DNA of 64,000 nt, taken from the NCBI RefSeq assembly GCF_038502225.1, contig NC_091372.1, positions 2,815,617-2,879,616 on the forward strand, read 5' to 3'. The position numbers and the translations under genes are program-made. Under the pieces are notes generated by a model that made no database searches, had not been told where the DNA came from, and saw nothing but the letters and a program-made list of their open reading frames with translations. Positions 10,159 to 19,683 of this stretch are shown one piece after another (the first letter of the stretch is position 1; the number at the start of each line of letters is the position of its first letter). The DNA comes from Cherax quadricarinatus. Taxonomy: Eukaryota > Arthropoda > Malacostraca > Decapoda > Parastacidae.

Positions 10159-10240
<82 letters not shown>
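10159..10240. repeat. (TG)n microsatellite
   Basis: A perfect TG run of about 82 bases in the short intron between SZT2 exons 2 and 3, ending in CATGCGTGCATGTG. Confidence 0.95.
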
Positions 10241-10241
<1 letters not shown>

Positions 10242-10357
10242 ATGCGTGCATGTGCAAGTGATTCTCTCACATGCACAGAGAGAGGGAGGGAATGGAATGG
10301 CAAGAAGTATATCTTACTTTTATAAGAGTTAATTCTACAGTTTGTTTTGTTGTCCAG

Positions 10358-10433
10358 GTACCTGGAAAATGAAGACCAACTTGGTCACCTTCCCAATTAC
10401 CAGCATCAAGCCATCGTATCTACTGTTGACGAG
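10358..10433 (+). CDS. SZT2: SZT2-like exon 3 of window (76 nt)
   Basis: Acceptor ..TTGTTGTCCAG; the donor GTTAGT at 10434 is weaker than the consensus. The 76 bases complete the split codon from exon 2 and end in phase 0 with GAG. It encodes YLENEDQLGHLP, then HQAIVSTVDE, which leads into IKWLLRDE of exon 4; human SZT2 has a comparable LAIETTMNEIRWLLEDE run. The frame stays open past the donor, but that extension reads like a dispersed repeat (TACCAACAGCCTGG), so I end the exon here. Confidence 0.8.
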
Positions 10434-10574
10434 GTTAGTAAGTCTGCTGAGTTGGATGACAGTAATGTTATGGCTGTTGTAGCTCTGCAGGCTACTAGTA
10501 CCAACAGCCTGGTTGACCAGCCACCCAACCTTGTACTAACAACTGCCCTGTTTTTGCATCATAAATATGGTGAA

Positions 10575-10850
10575 GGGATTACATTTATGAAGGGATTCAG
10601 AGGAACTGGTTAGCCAGACTTGAGTCTGGTTAACCAGTTCCTGGCTATCTCTACCCATCCTTCAGAGTGCCTGCACTCTAAAGGAGGGGTGGAGATAGTG
10701 CAGTTTGGAGGGGCATCTAAATTGTAGTTTCTGCATGCCTCTGGCAAGATGGTGATAGAGTGAATGATGGTGGAAATATTTCTTCTTTTTTTGGGTCACC
10801 CTACCTTGGTAGGAGATAGCCAGTGCATTAATAATAATAATAATAATAAT
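10575..10850 (+). repeat. RTE-type 3' UTR copy with (AAT)n tail
   Basis: A 3' UTR fragment of the RTE tail type, with GGGTCACCCTACCTTGGTAGG, ending in an AAT repeat. The AAT tail was then used as the target of the composite element at 10851-11316. Confidence 0.75.
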
Positions 10851-11316
10851 ACCTAGGTAGTAGGTTGGTAAACAGCAACCGCCCAGGGAGGTACTACCGT
10901 CCTGCCAAGTGAGTGTACAACGAAAACCTGTAATTGTTTTACATGATGGTAGGATTGCTGGTGTCTTTTGTCTGTCTCATAAACATGCAAGATTTCAGGT
11001 ACGTCTTGCTACTTCTACTTGCACTTAGGTCACACTACACATACACGTACAAGCATATATTTACACACCCCTCTAGGTATTCTTCTATTTTCTTTCTAGT
11101 TCTTGTTCTTGTTTATTTCCTCTTATCTCCATGGGGAAGTGGAACAGAATTCTTCCTCCGTAAGATATGTGTGTTGTAAGAGGCGACTGCCGGGAACAAG
11201 GGGCTAGTAACCCCTTCTCCCGTGTAAATTACTAAATTTAAGAGAAACTTTCGTTTTTCTTTTTGGGCCACCCTGCCTTGGTGGGATACGGCCGGTGTGT
11301 TGAAAGAAAGAATTAG
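10851..11316 (+). mobile_element. short composite element: RTE leader joined to RTE tail (466 bp)
   Basis: Direct repeats AATAATAAT at 10842-10850 and 11317-11325 bracket the element. Its first 370 bases or so match the leader of RTE-A (GTAGTAGGTTGGTA..., CCATGGGGAAGTGGAA, GCTAGTAACCCCTTCTCC). Its last 60 match the RTE tail (GGGCCACCCTGCCTTGGTGGG). No coding region lies between. It is best read as a non-autonomous partner of the RTE elements. A near-equal copy is at 19016-19486. Confidence 0.82.
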
Positions 11317-11329
11317 AATAATAATTTTG

Positions 11330-11500
11330 CACAGTGCCTGCACTCTGAAGGAGGGGTGGGGTTATTTGAAATTTTGAAATGCAGTATCAGCACCCCTCTG
11401 GCAAGACAGTGATAGAGTGAATGTTGGTGAAAGTGTTTTCTCTTTGTTTGGGTCACCCTGCCTTGGTGGGAGACGGCCGGTTTGCTAAAACAAAAAATAA
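11330..11500 (+). repeat. RTE-type 3' UTR fragment
   Basis: Runs from GCACAGTGCCTGCACTCTGA to the GGTCACCCTGCCTTGGTGGG block and an A-rich end. It stops about 20 bases before the acceptor of the next SZT2 exon, so the repeat supplies nearly the whole upstream splice region. Confidence 0.8.
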
Positions 11501-11519
11501 TGGTTTTATTGCATTTCAG

Positions 11520-11705
11520 ATAAAGTGGCTTTTACGTGATGAAATATCATCGGCCATGCTACACATGTATCCTTTAACTGAGCAGACACTGGATATGGTC
11601 GCCACCCATGTGGAGAGTTCACGACAAGCTCGCAACTGTATCTCTGAGTCCATCCCCCTCAACTTTGTCTGTGGCATGGAACAAAGCAGAGACAAATTTA
11701 TGCAA
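11520..11705 (+). CDS. SZT2: SZT2-like exon 4 of window
   Basis: Acceptor ..GCATTTCAG, donor GTATGT; 186 nt, phase 0 at both ends. It encodes IKWLLRDEISSAML, THVESSRQARNC and IPLNFVCGMEQSRDKFMQ. These follow the order and pattern of recalled human SZT2 blocks (IRWLLEDEMVGAL, a His-x-x-Ser-Ser segment, LPLSFVFGPERSLTQFKEE). This is the strongest single exon for the assignment. Confidence 0.9.
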
Positions 11706-11845
11706 GTATGTTCAAAAATAATTTGTAGGAATTAGTTTATTTTTTCTGTGGTATGCAAAATGTAGTTTACAAGTAATAAAGTATTGTTAAGTACAAAGAC
11801 AGCCACTAACATGCACAACTTTTTGGATACTTCACACTTCAGTAA

Positions 11846-12010
11846 TGTTAAGTAAAAGGACACAAGTGCAACTAATGTGACATTTTATTGGGGCAACATT
11901 TCACTCTCCAGGAGCTTTGTCAAGCCATTATTGCTTGACAAAGCTCCTGGAGAGTGAAACATTGCCACAGTAAAATGTCACAGTTGCACTTGTGTCCTTT
12001 TACTTAACAT
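11846..12010. repeat. long near-perfect inverted repeat (arms about 78 bp)
   Basis: The arms at 11846-11925 and 11933-12010 are nearly complementary around a 7-base spacer (CATTATT). Each arm carries CTCTCCAGGAGCTTTGTCAA and GGACACAAGTGCAAC or their complement. One orientation shows AGCTCCTGGAGAG followed by GAAAC, which resembles a decayed hammerhead stem II plus GAAA. It is probably two opposed copies of one repeat end. Confidence 0.8.
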
Positions 12011-12832
12011 AATGTCAGTAATTTTACCAGCACTAATACACTTCAGTAATATGTGTAAGTTTTGTCTGCTTCCAATGATTTGTGGATTCCTCAGCATTTT
12101 GAGAACAGACTTTGTCATTGTGATAAATAATCTCCATATAGAATACTGACTCAGCTTTTAACCCTTTCACTTTTGGCCCTGTAATATTACGGCTTGCAAG
12201 CCAGCGTCTATCCCGTAATACATACTATGCCAAAATTCTAGTGGCTTCCAATCTTGCGGGACATAGCTGGTAGGCCTACATATGAGAGAATGGTCTGAGT
12301 CATCATTGTGCTCAGTATGAAGAAAATCCTGCAGCATGCAGTGCATAATGAAAAAAATGCGACTTTTTGGTTGAAAATAGCGACTTTGTAGTATATTTTC
12401 GTAGGGTATTTATGGTTTTATTCTCATTTTCTTGGTCTCATTTAATAGAATGGAAGATATATTACAGAAATAAAAATGATTTTCAATGGTTTACGTAATA
12501 AAAGTACCTTGAAATTGAGCTCAAAGTAGCAGAAATGTTCGATTTTTGCTGATGCTCAAGAGTAAACATATCATGTCACTTGTCCAATACATGTCAACTG
12601 GTGGGTCTAATATGCTTACACAAATGCACTGATATTACTTATACCATTTTATAATAATGCAATAGCCTGCATAACAGTAAATCTTCTATTTTTTTTTGTG
12701 TGAATAAAAATTCAAAATGAAAAGCAAGCATAATATAAGAGGGTCCTGGAGACATGACTAAGGAACAGAGAAAATGTTATTTTAGTGCTAGGAATGTTTG
12801 CACTGTTAATTCTGGACCCTATTTTGAAATTG

Positions 12833-13493
12833 AAGTTTGTGGTTACAGGAAAGTGGGTGCGGGAGGGAAGAGAAGCGATTGGTGGAATGATGATGTAAAG
12901 AGAGTAGTAAGGGAGAAAAAGTTAGCATATGAGAAGTTTTTACAAAGTAGAAGTGATGCAAGGAGGAAAGAGTATATGGAGAAAAAGAGAGAGGTTAAGA
13001 GACTGGTGAAGCAATGTAAAAAAAGAGCAAATGAGAGAGTGGGTGAGATGTTATCAACAAATTTTGTTGAAAATAAGAAAAAGTTTTGGAGTGAGATTAA
13101 CAAGTTAAGGAAGCCTAGAGAACAGTTAAAAATAGGAGAGGAGAGTTATTAAATGGAGAGTTAGAGGTACTGGGAAGATGGAGGGAATATTTTGAGGAAT
13201 TGTTAAATGTTGATGAAGATAGGGAAGCTGTGATTTCATGTATAGGGCAAGGAGGAATAACATCTTGTAGGAGTGAGGAAGAGTCAGTTGTGAGTGTGGG
13301 GGAAGTTCGTGAGGCAGTAGGTAAAATGAAAGGGGGTAAGGCAGCTGGGATTGATGGGATAAAGATAGAAATTTTAAAAGCAGGTGGGGATATAGTTTTG
13401 GAGTGGTTGGTGTTATTATTTAATAAATGTATGGAAGAGGGTAAGGTACCTAGGGATTGGCAAAGGGGACAAAAGAGAGTGCAAAAATTATAG
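12833..13493 (+). pseudogene. RTE-A ORF remnant, linker and start of RT
   Basis: Encodes EVCGYRKVGAGGKRSDWWND to the region before the RT palm (GKMKGGKAAGIDGIKIEILK, CMEEGKVPRDWQR). It is broken into two frames near 13125-13150 and truncated by the deletion and the RTE-B insertion. No active protein is expected. Confidence 0.85.
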
Positions 13494-13529
13494 GGGGATA
13501 AGTCTGTTAAGGAAGAAAGGGAGGCAGCT

Positions 13530-13732
13530 TCAAATCAAGGAGGAGAAGGAGGAGAAGGAGGAGAAGGAGCAGAAGGAAGAAGGAGGAGAAGAAGAAGAAG
13601 GAGAAGGAGGAAAAGGAGAGGATGAAGGAGAAGAAGAAGGAGAAGAAGGAGAGGAAGAAGGAGAATGAGGAGAAGAAGGAGAAGGAGAAGAATGAGAGGA
13701 AGAAGAAGGAGGAGCAGGAGAAGAAGGAGGAG

Positions 13733-13765
<33 letters not shown>

Positions 13766-14032
13766 AAGAATAAGAAGGAGAAGGAGAAGGAGAAGGAGGA
13801 GAAGGAGAAGAAGGAGGAGAAGGAGGAGAAGGAGAAGGAGGAGAAGGAGGAGAAGGAGAAGGAGGAGAAGGAGAAGGAGGAGAAGGAGAAGGAGGAGAAG
13901 GAGAAGGAGGAGAAGGAGAAGGAGGAGAAGGAGGAGGAGGAGAAGGAGGAGGAGGAGAAGGAGGAGGAGGAGAAGGAGGAGGAGGAGAAGGAGGAGGAGG
14001 AGAAGGAGAAGGAGGAGAAGGAGGAGAAGGAC
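13530..14032. repeat. (GGA/GAA)n purine tract
   Basis: About 500 bases almost entirely of A and G on the + strand, in GGAGAA-type units that become very regular (GAGGAGAAGGAGAAG) after 13790. It lies inside RTE-B between AGGGAGGC and GGTAATTTCATGCAC, so it expanded within the element. Long Arg/Glu/Lys or Leu/Ser open frames across it are low-complexity artefacts. Confidence 0.95.
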
Positions 14033-15620
14033 GGTAATTTCATGCACTGGCCAGGGAGGTATACCATCTTTTAGGAGTGAAGAAGAGCAGAATGTAAGTG
14101 TGGTGGAGGTACGTGAGGCATTACGTAGAATGAAAGGGGGTAAAGCAGCTGGAACTGATGGGATCATGACAGAAATGTTAAAAGCAGGGGGGGATATAGT
14201 GTTGGAGTGGTTGGTACTTTTGTTTAATAAATGTATGAAAGAGGGGAAGGTACCTAGGGATTGGCGGAGAGCATGTATAGTCCCTTTATATAAAGGGAAA
14301 GGGGACAAAAGAGATTGTAAAAATTATAGAGGAATAAGTTTACTGAGTATACCAGGAAAAGTATACGGTAGGGTTATAATTGAAAGAATTAGAGGTAAGA
14401 CAGAATGTAGAATTGCGGACGAGCAAGGAGGTTTCAGAGTGGGTAGGGGATGTGTAGATCAAGTGTTTACATTGAAGCATATATGTGAACAGTATATAGA
14501 TAAAGGTAGGGAAGTTTTTATTGCATTTATGGATTTAGAAAAGGCATATGATAGAGTGGATAGAGGAGCAATGTGGCAGATGTTGCAAGTATATGGAATA
14601 GGTGGTAAGTTACTAAATGCTGTAAAGAGCTTTTATGAGGATAGTGAGGCTCAGGTTAGGGCGTGTAGAAGAGAGGGAGAATACTTCCCGGTAAAAGTAG
14701 GTCTTAGACAGGGATGTGTAATGTCACCATGGTTGTTTAATATATTTATAGATGGGGTTGTAAAAGAAGTAAATGCTAGGGTGTTCGGGAGAGGGGTGGG
14801 ATTAAATTATGGGGAATCAAATTCAAAATGGGAATTGACACAGTTACTTTTTGCTGATGATACTGTGCTTATGGGAGATTCTAAAGAAAAATTGCAAAGG
14901 TTAGTGGATGAGTTTGAGAATGTGTGTAAAGGTAGAAAGTTGAAAGTGAACATAGAAAAGAGTAAGGTGATGAGGGTATCAAATGATTTAGAGAAAGAAA
15001 AATTGGATATCAAATTGGGGAGGAGGAGTATGGAAGAAGTGAATGTTTTCAGATACTTGGGAGTTGACGTGTCGGCGGATGGATTTATGAAGGATGAGGT
15101 TAATCATAGAATTGATGAGGGAAAAAAGGTGAGTGGTGCGTTGAGGTATATGTGGAGTCAAAAAACGTTATCTATGGAGGCAAAGAAGGGAATGTATGAA
15201 AGTATAGTAGTACCAACACTCTTATATGGATGTGAAGCTTGGGTGGTAAAAGCAGCAGCGAGGAGACGGTTGGAGGCAGTGGAGATGTCCTGTCTAAGGG
15301 CAATGTGTGGTGTAAATATTATGCAGAAAATTCGGAGTGTGGAAATTTGGGGAAGGTGTGGAGTTAATAAAAGCATTAGTCAGAGGGCAGAAGAGGGGTT
15401 GTTGAGGTGGTTTGGTCATTTAGAGAGAATGGATCAAAGTAGAATGACATGGAAAGCATATAAATCTATAGGGGAAGGAAAGAGGGGTAGGGGTCGTCCT
15501 CGAATGGGTTGGAAAGAGGGGGTAAAGGAGGTTTTGTGGGTGAGGGGCTTGGACTTCCAGCTAGCATGCATGAGCGTGTTAGATAGGAGTGAATGGAGAC
15601 GAATGATACTTGGGACCTGA
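14031..15620 (+). CDS. RTE-B reverse transcriptase region, open
   Basis: About 529 residues with no stop from the end of the purine tract to the TGA. Motifs: MKGGKAAGTDGIMTEML, IVPLYKGKGDKRDCKNYRG, EQGGFRVGRGCVDQVF, FMDLEKAYDRV, LRQGCVMSPWLFNIFIDG, LLFADDTVLMGD; then LLYGCEAWVV, LLRWFGHLERMDQSR and KRGRGRPRMGW. The endonuclease is missing through 5' truncation. The purine tract is in frame ahead of it and would add a poly-Arg stretch if translated. Reverse transcription is the family role; this copy is not autonomous. Confidence 0.88.
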   Translation, partial: TVISCTGQGGIPSFRSEEEQNVSVVEVREALRRMKGGKAAGTDGIMTEMLKAGGDIVLEWLVLLFNKCMKEGKVPRDWRRACIVPLYKGKGDKRDCKNYRGISLLSIPGKVYGRVIIERIRGKTECRIADEQGGFRVGRGCVDQVFTLKHICEQYIDKGREVFIAFMDLEKAYDRVDRGAMWQMLQVYGIGGKLLNAVKSFYEDSEAQVRACRREGEYFPVKVGLRQGCVMSPWLFNIFIDGVVKEVNARVFGRGVGLNYGESNSKWELTQLLFADDTVLMGDSKEKLQRLVDEFENVCKGRKLKVNIEKSKVMRVSNDLEKEKLDIKLGRRSMEEVNVFRYLGVDVSADGFMKDEVNHRIDEGKKVSGALRYMWSQKTLSMEAKKGMYESIVVPTLLYGCEAWVVKAAARRRLEAVEMSCLRAMCGVNIMQKIRSVEIWGRCGVNKSISQRAEEGLLRWFGHLERMDQSRMTWKAYKSIGEGKRGRGRPRMGWKEGVKEVLWVRGLDFQLACMSVLDRSEWRRMILGT

Positions 15621-15973
15621 CGATCTGTTGGAGTGTGAGCAGGGTAATATTTAGTGAAGGGATTTAGGGAAACCGGTTATTTTCATATAGTCGGACTTGA
15701 GTCCTGGAAATGGGAAGTACAATGCCTGCACTTTAAAGGAGGGGTTTGGGATATTGGCAGTTTGGAGGGATATGTTGTGTATCTCTATACGTATATGCTT
15801 CTAAACTGTTATATTCTGAGCACCTCTGCAAAAGCAGTGATAATGTGTGAGTGTGGTGAAAGTGTTGAATGATGATGAAAGTATTTTCTTTTTGGGGATT
15901 TTCTTTCTTTTTTTGGGTCACCCTGCCTCGGTGGGAGACGGCCGACTTGTTGAAAAAAAAAAAAAAAAAAAAA

Positions 15974-17258
15974 AAGTCTGTTGAGTATACCTGGTAAAGT
16001 GTATGGTAGAGTTATTATTGAAAGAATTAAGAGTAAGACGGAGAATAGGATAGCAGATGAACAAGGAGGCTTTAGGAATAGTAGGGGGTGTGCGGACCAG
16101 GTGTTTACAGTGAAACATATAAGTGAACAGTATTTAGATAAGGCTAAAGAGGTTTTTGTGGCATTTATGGATTTGGAAAAGGCGTATGACAGGGTGGATA
16201 GGGGGGCAATGTGGCAGATGTTGCAGGTGTATGGTATAGGAGGTAGGTTACTGAAAGCAGTGAAGAGTTTTTTATGAGGATAGTGAGGCTCAAGTTAGAG
16301 TATGTAGGAGAGAGGGAGATTATTTCCCAGTAAAAGTAGGCCTTAGACAAGGATGTGTGATGTCACCGTGGTTGTTTAATATATTTATAGATGGGATTGT
16401 AAGAGAAGCAAGTGCGAGGGTCTTGGCAAGAGGCATGGAGTTAAAAGATAAAGAATCACACATAAAGTAGGAGTTGTCACAGTTGCTCTTTGCTGATGAC
16501 ACTATGCTCTGGGGAGATTCTGAAGAGAAGTTGCAGAGGTTGGTGGATGAATTTGGTAGGGATGTAAAAGAAGAAAATTAAAAGTGAATACAGGAAAGAG
16601 TAAGGTTATGAGGATAACAAAAAGATTAGGTGATGAAAGATTGGATATCAGATTGGAGGGAGAGAGTATAGAGGAGGTGAATGTATTCAGATATTTGGGA
16701 GTGGATGTGTCAGCGGATGGGTCTATGAAAGATGAGGTGAATCATAGAATTGATGAGGGGAAAAGGGTGAGCGGTGCACTTAGGAGTCTGTGGAGACAAA
16801 GAACTTTGTCCTTGGAGGCAAAGAGGGGAATGTATGAGAGTATAGTTTTACCAACGCTCTTATATGGTTGTGAAGCATGGGTGATGAATGTTGCAGCGAG
16901 GAGAAGGCTGGAGGCGGTGGAGATGTCATGTCTGAGGGCAGTGTGTGGCATGAATATAATGCAGAGAATTCGTAGTTTGGAAGTTAGGAGGAGGTGTGGG
17001 ATTGCCAAAACTGTTGTCCAGTGGGCTGAGTAAGGGTTGTTGAGGTGGTTCGGACATGTAGAGAGAATGGAGCTAAGCAGAATGACTTCAAGAGTGTATC
17101 AGTGTGTAGTGGAAGGAAGGCGGGGTAGGGGTCGGCCTAGGAAAACTTGGAGGGAGGGGGTAAAGGAGGTTTTGTGTGCGAGGGGCTTGGACTTCCAGCA
17201 GGCATGCGTGAGCGTGTTTGATAGGAGTGAATGGAGACAAATGGTTTTTAATACTTGA
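15974..17258 (+). pseudogene. RTE-A ORF remnant, RT and C-terminal region
   Basis: Encodes SIPGKVYGRVIIERI, EQGGFR, FMDLEKAYDRVD, then after a frameshift near 16268 FNIFIDG, and after further breaks YLGVDVSADGS to RSEWRQMVFNT. In-frame TAG and TAA codons and small indels make it non-functional. This is the continuation of the copy at 12833-13508. Confidence 0.85.
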
Positions 17259-17916
17259 CATGCTGCTGGAGTGTGAGCAAAGTAATATTTATGAAGGAAT
17301 TCAGGGAAACTGGCAGGCTGGACTGGAGATGGGAAGTACAGTGCCTGCACTCTGAAGGAGGGGTGTTAATGTTGCAGTTTAAAAGCTGTAGTGTAAAGCA
17401 CCCTTCTGGCAAGACAGTGATAGAGTGAATGATGGTGAAAGTTTTTCTTTTTCGGGCCACCCTGCCTTGGTGGGAATCGGCCAGTGTGCTAATAAAAAAA
17501 AAAAAAATTGAAATTGGCCTTGAACTTTGTATGAAATTGGCCAAATTGCCAATTTCTGAGCACTTTATTGGGTAGTTGAAATAGGTAAATGAGCAGTTTC
17601 TTGTACTCACTCGATAGAACAAAGGGAGTTTTAGCAACATAACTATGAGTTTGGTCAACTAGAACAATGAAATTGGCCGAAAATAGAGCTCAAAGTGGGC
17701 AAAATCACTGATGCGTAAATATCGCTGAGACTGCTAACTTTGCGAGTTTGTAATTCCATAAGTTTTCCATCAAATTTCTTACATTTGATTTCATTACTGT
17801 CGGGAAAATATTATAATTTCAAAAGAATTTTTTTTTTTTTTTTTTTTTTTTTCTTTTTGGAAAATTCTTCAACACTGAGAACATGTTTGCGAGCAGGGAT
17901 CTCAACAGTGAAAAGG

Positions 17917-18084
17917 CTAACTAAACAAATAAAACACATGGTCTGTCAGTTTATTCATTGTTTATTTCATTTATTTCATGTAGGTGTGCTAAACCCAAAT
18001 GAATCATGCAGTGCCTTGGTAAATGGGAGGTAATCAGACTAACTCTAAGGAAAGGGTGGATAACTCCGATTGTTAGTTTATACA
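17917..18084. other. short intronic stretch
   Basis: AT-rich, no recognised feature. Confidence 0.4.
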
Positions 18085-18230
18085 CATATTTTTTTTTTCA
18101 ACTATGTCCCACTGAGGAAAGTTGACCTAAAAAGACAAATGAAAGTTTTTCTTTTGAAAAATGAAAGTTTTTTTTAAATTTAGTAATTTGTACAGGAGAT
18201 GGGAGTTACTAGCCCCTTTGTTAGTTTATA
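18085..18230 (-). repeat. composite-element/RTE tail fragment
   Basis: The minus strand reads the leader-to-tail junction type: GGGGCTAGTAACTCCC, AAATTTAGTAA and the tail complement near TCCCACTGAGG. Diverged. Confidence 0.6.
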
Positions 18231-18600
18231 TATGATGACAGAATAAATATTAGTGGAAAAGAATCCTCCATAAGCTATGCGAGTCCTTAACCCTTAAACT
18301 GTCCTAACGTAGATCTACGTTTGCATGCGCTCTGACCTTGATTTTCTCCATAAGAAAGCATGTAAAAAAAATGTAGATCTACGTTCGGAGCGCTACGCAA
18401 GTGAATGTATATCTACGTTTGGACAGTTTAAGGGTTAAGAGGCGACCAAAATGACGAAAGCAAATGGCTAGCAACCCCTTCTCCTGTATTAATTACTAAA
18501 TGTAAAAGTAAGAAGAACATTTGTTTTACTTTTTTTTATTTTTTTGGTCACCCTGCCTTAGTGGGAGACGGCTGATGTGTTAAAGAAAAGTATTAGCATT
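18231..18600 (+). mobile_element. old composite element carrying a small MITE
   Basis: Leader end (GTGGAAAAGAATCCTCCATA, GGCTAGCAACCCCTTCTCC) joined to the tail (GGTCACCCTGCCTTAGTGGG). It is split by the 144-bp piggyBac-like MITE at 18291-18434. It lies about 80 bases before the acceptor of SZT2 exon 5. Confidence 0.72.
18291..18434. mobile_element. 144-bp piggyBac-like MITE
   Basis: Flanked by TTAA at 18287-18290 and 18435-18438. The perfect ends are CCCTTAAACTGTCC and GGACAGTTTAAGGG. The internal palindromic blocks GTAGATCTACGT occur twice. The whole can fold on itself. It relates to the 8412-8691 copy. Confidence 0.88.
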
Positions 18601-18679
18601 GCCATGATAGTTTTTGGGAGTGCCCCACTGAGATGTAAAACAGATTTAATCCTTGAGAACAAATTATCTGTCTTGGCAG

Positions 18680-18828
18680 GAGTTCGGACGTTTGAGTGTG
18701 AGTGGTCATCATCTTAAGCAAGAGGGCTCACTATATTATGTAGTGCAAGATAAAACTCAAATAAGGAGGAGACATTTATCATCGCTGGTACCACCTCTTG
18801 CCATCAAAAACCAGTTTCTCATTGTCAG
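18680..18828 (+). CDS. SZT2: SZT2-like exon 5 of window
   Basis: Acceptor ..TCTTGGCAG, donor GTAAGC; 149 nt, starts in phase 0 and ends with two bases (AG) of an Arg codon finished by the next exon. Encodes EFGRLSVSGHHLKQEGSLYY, then VVQDKTQIRRRHLSSL. The start parallels recalled human SZT2 EEFRRLHLPGHVL, directly after the block matched by exon 4. The splice phases and the order of blocks both support the call. Confidence 0.88.
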
Positions 18829-18851
18829 GTAAGCAATCCAGGTTAAAATAA

Positions 18852-19015
18852 AGTACAGGCGGGCCCTGCTTGTACAACAGGTCGGGTTTTGGGCTACTTC
18901 TCTAAAGGAGGGCGTCACTTCTACAGCAGGTTAAATTCTGGGCTACTGCTGCAAAGTGAAACTTTCAAATGCATATAAAAGCCTGATAACATGTTTACAC
19001 TATCATATATTAAGT
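18852..19015. other. unclassified repeat-like segment
   Basis: Starts near CAGGCGGGCCCTGCTTGTAC, which looks like a DNA-transposon end of the Tigger kind, but I find no clear partner end. It is interrupted by the composite element at 19016-19486. Confidence 0.35.
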
Positions 19016-19486
19016 GAGCCTTAGGTAGTAGGTTGGCAGACATCGACCGCCCAGGGAGGTACTACCGTCTTGCCAAGTGAATGTAAAATGGAATCTTGTA
19101 ATTGTTTACATGATGGTAGGATTGCAGGCGTCCATTTTTCTGTCTCATAAACATGCAGGTTTCAGGTATGTCTTGCTACTTATACTTACACTTAGGTCAC
19201 ACTACATATACATGTACAAGCATGTATATACACACCCCTCTGGGTTTTCTTCCATTTTCTTAATAATAATTGTTCTTGTTAATTTCCTCTTATCTCCATG
19301 GGGAAATGGAACAGAATTCTTCCTCCGTAAGCCATGCGTGTTGTAAGAGGCGACTAAAATGCCAGGAGCAAGGGGCTAGTAATCCCTTCTCCTGTATAAG
19401 TATTAAATTTAAAAAGAGAAACTTTTGTTTTTCTTTTTGGGCCATCCTGCCTTGGTGGGATATGGCTGGTTTGTTGAAAGAAGAAG
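19016..19486 (+). mobile_element. short composite element: RTE leader joined to RTE tail (471 bp)
   Basis: A perfect 10-base target duplication TATATTAAGT at 19006-19015 and 19487-19496. Leader homology (GTAGTAGGTTGGCAGAC, GATGGTAGGATTGCAGG, CCATGGGGAAATGGAA, GGGGCTAGTAATCCCTTCTCC) is followed directly by the tail (GGCCATCCTGCCTTGGTGGG). Same structure and size as 10851-11316, hence a real non-autonomous family and not a chance deletion. Confidence 0.88.
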
Positions 19487-19683
19487 TATATTAAGTAAGG
19501 TTGGGTACACCCTTTACATCAATTACCATTTTCAGAACTAATAAGAAATATAATTTGGTGCATTAGTTCAAAGTTTAAATTAATTAGGGATTACTGTATT
19601 AATTTTTTCTAATTTTATTCTTGATGTATAACTGTAGCAGATATATATTGTGTTGGGTCCTACATATATTATAGATAAAATAA

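Larger units (their letters stand above)
13509..15973 (+). mobile_element. RTE-B copy 1, inserted in RTE-A
   Basis: Target duplication AAGTCTGTT at 13500-13508 and 15974-15982. The 5' part is truncated and holds a 500-base purine repeat. Then follow the RT-encoding region, the 3' UTR with the GGTCACCCTGCCTCGGTGGG tail block and a run of about 20 A. RTE-B differs from RTE-A in its tail (GGCCGACTTGTTG) and by many substitutions in the ORF. Confidence 0.88.
12833..17507 (+). mobile_element. RTE-A copy 3, 5'-truncated and split by RTE-B
   Basis: RTE-A sequence runs 12833-13508 and resumes at 15974-17507. The gap is an RTE-B insertion. The copy is damaged: a deletion of about 30 bases near 13464, loss of the frame near 13125, an extra T near 16268, and in-frame stops such as TAG near 16468 and TAA near 17031. 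It has the usual tail GGCCACCCTGCCTTGGTGGG and an A-run, and a 9-base target duplication. Confidence 0.88.
12162..17916 (-). mobile_element. piggyBac-like MITE split by an RTE-A insertion
   Basis: The left end is CCCTTTCACTTTTGG after TTAA (12158-12161). The right end is decayed (CAACAGTGAAAAGG followed by CTAA). The element proper is 12162-12832 and 17517-17916. The middle is an RTE-A copy with target duplication TTGAAATTG at 12824-12832 and 17508-17516. It shares sequence with the copies at 22627-23697, 39915-40990 and 54250-55342. No transposase is present. Confidence 0.75.

Noticed and set aside
10089..10332. Cys/Val-rich frames
   Set aside because: Translation of the TG microsatellite.
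13507..14308. Long Leu- or Ser/Phe-rich minus-strand frames and Glu/Lys or Arg frames
   Set aside because: They are translations of the purine tract in different frames; there is no domain and codon use is that of a repeat.
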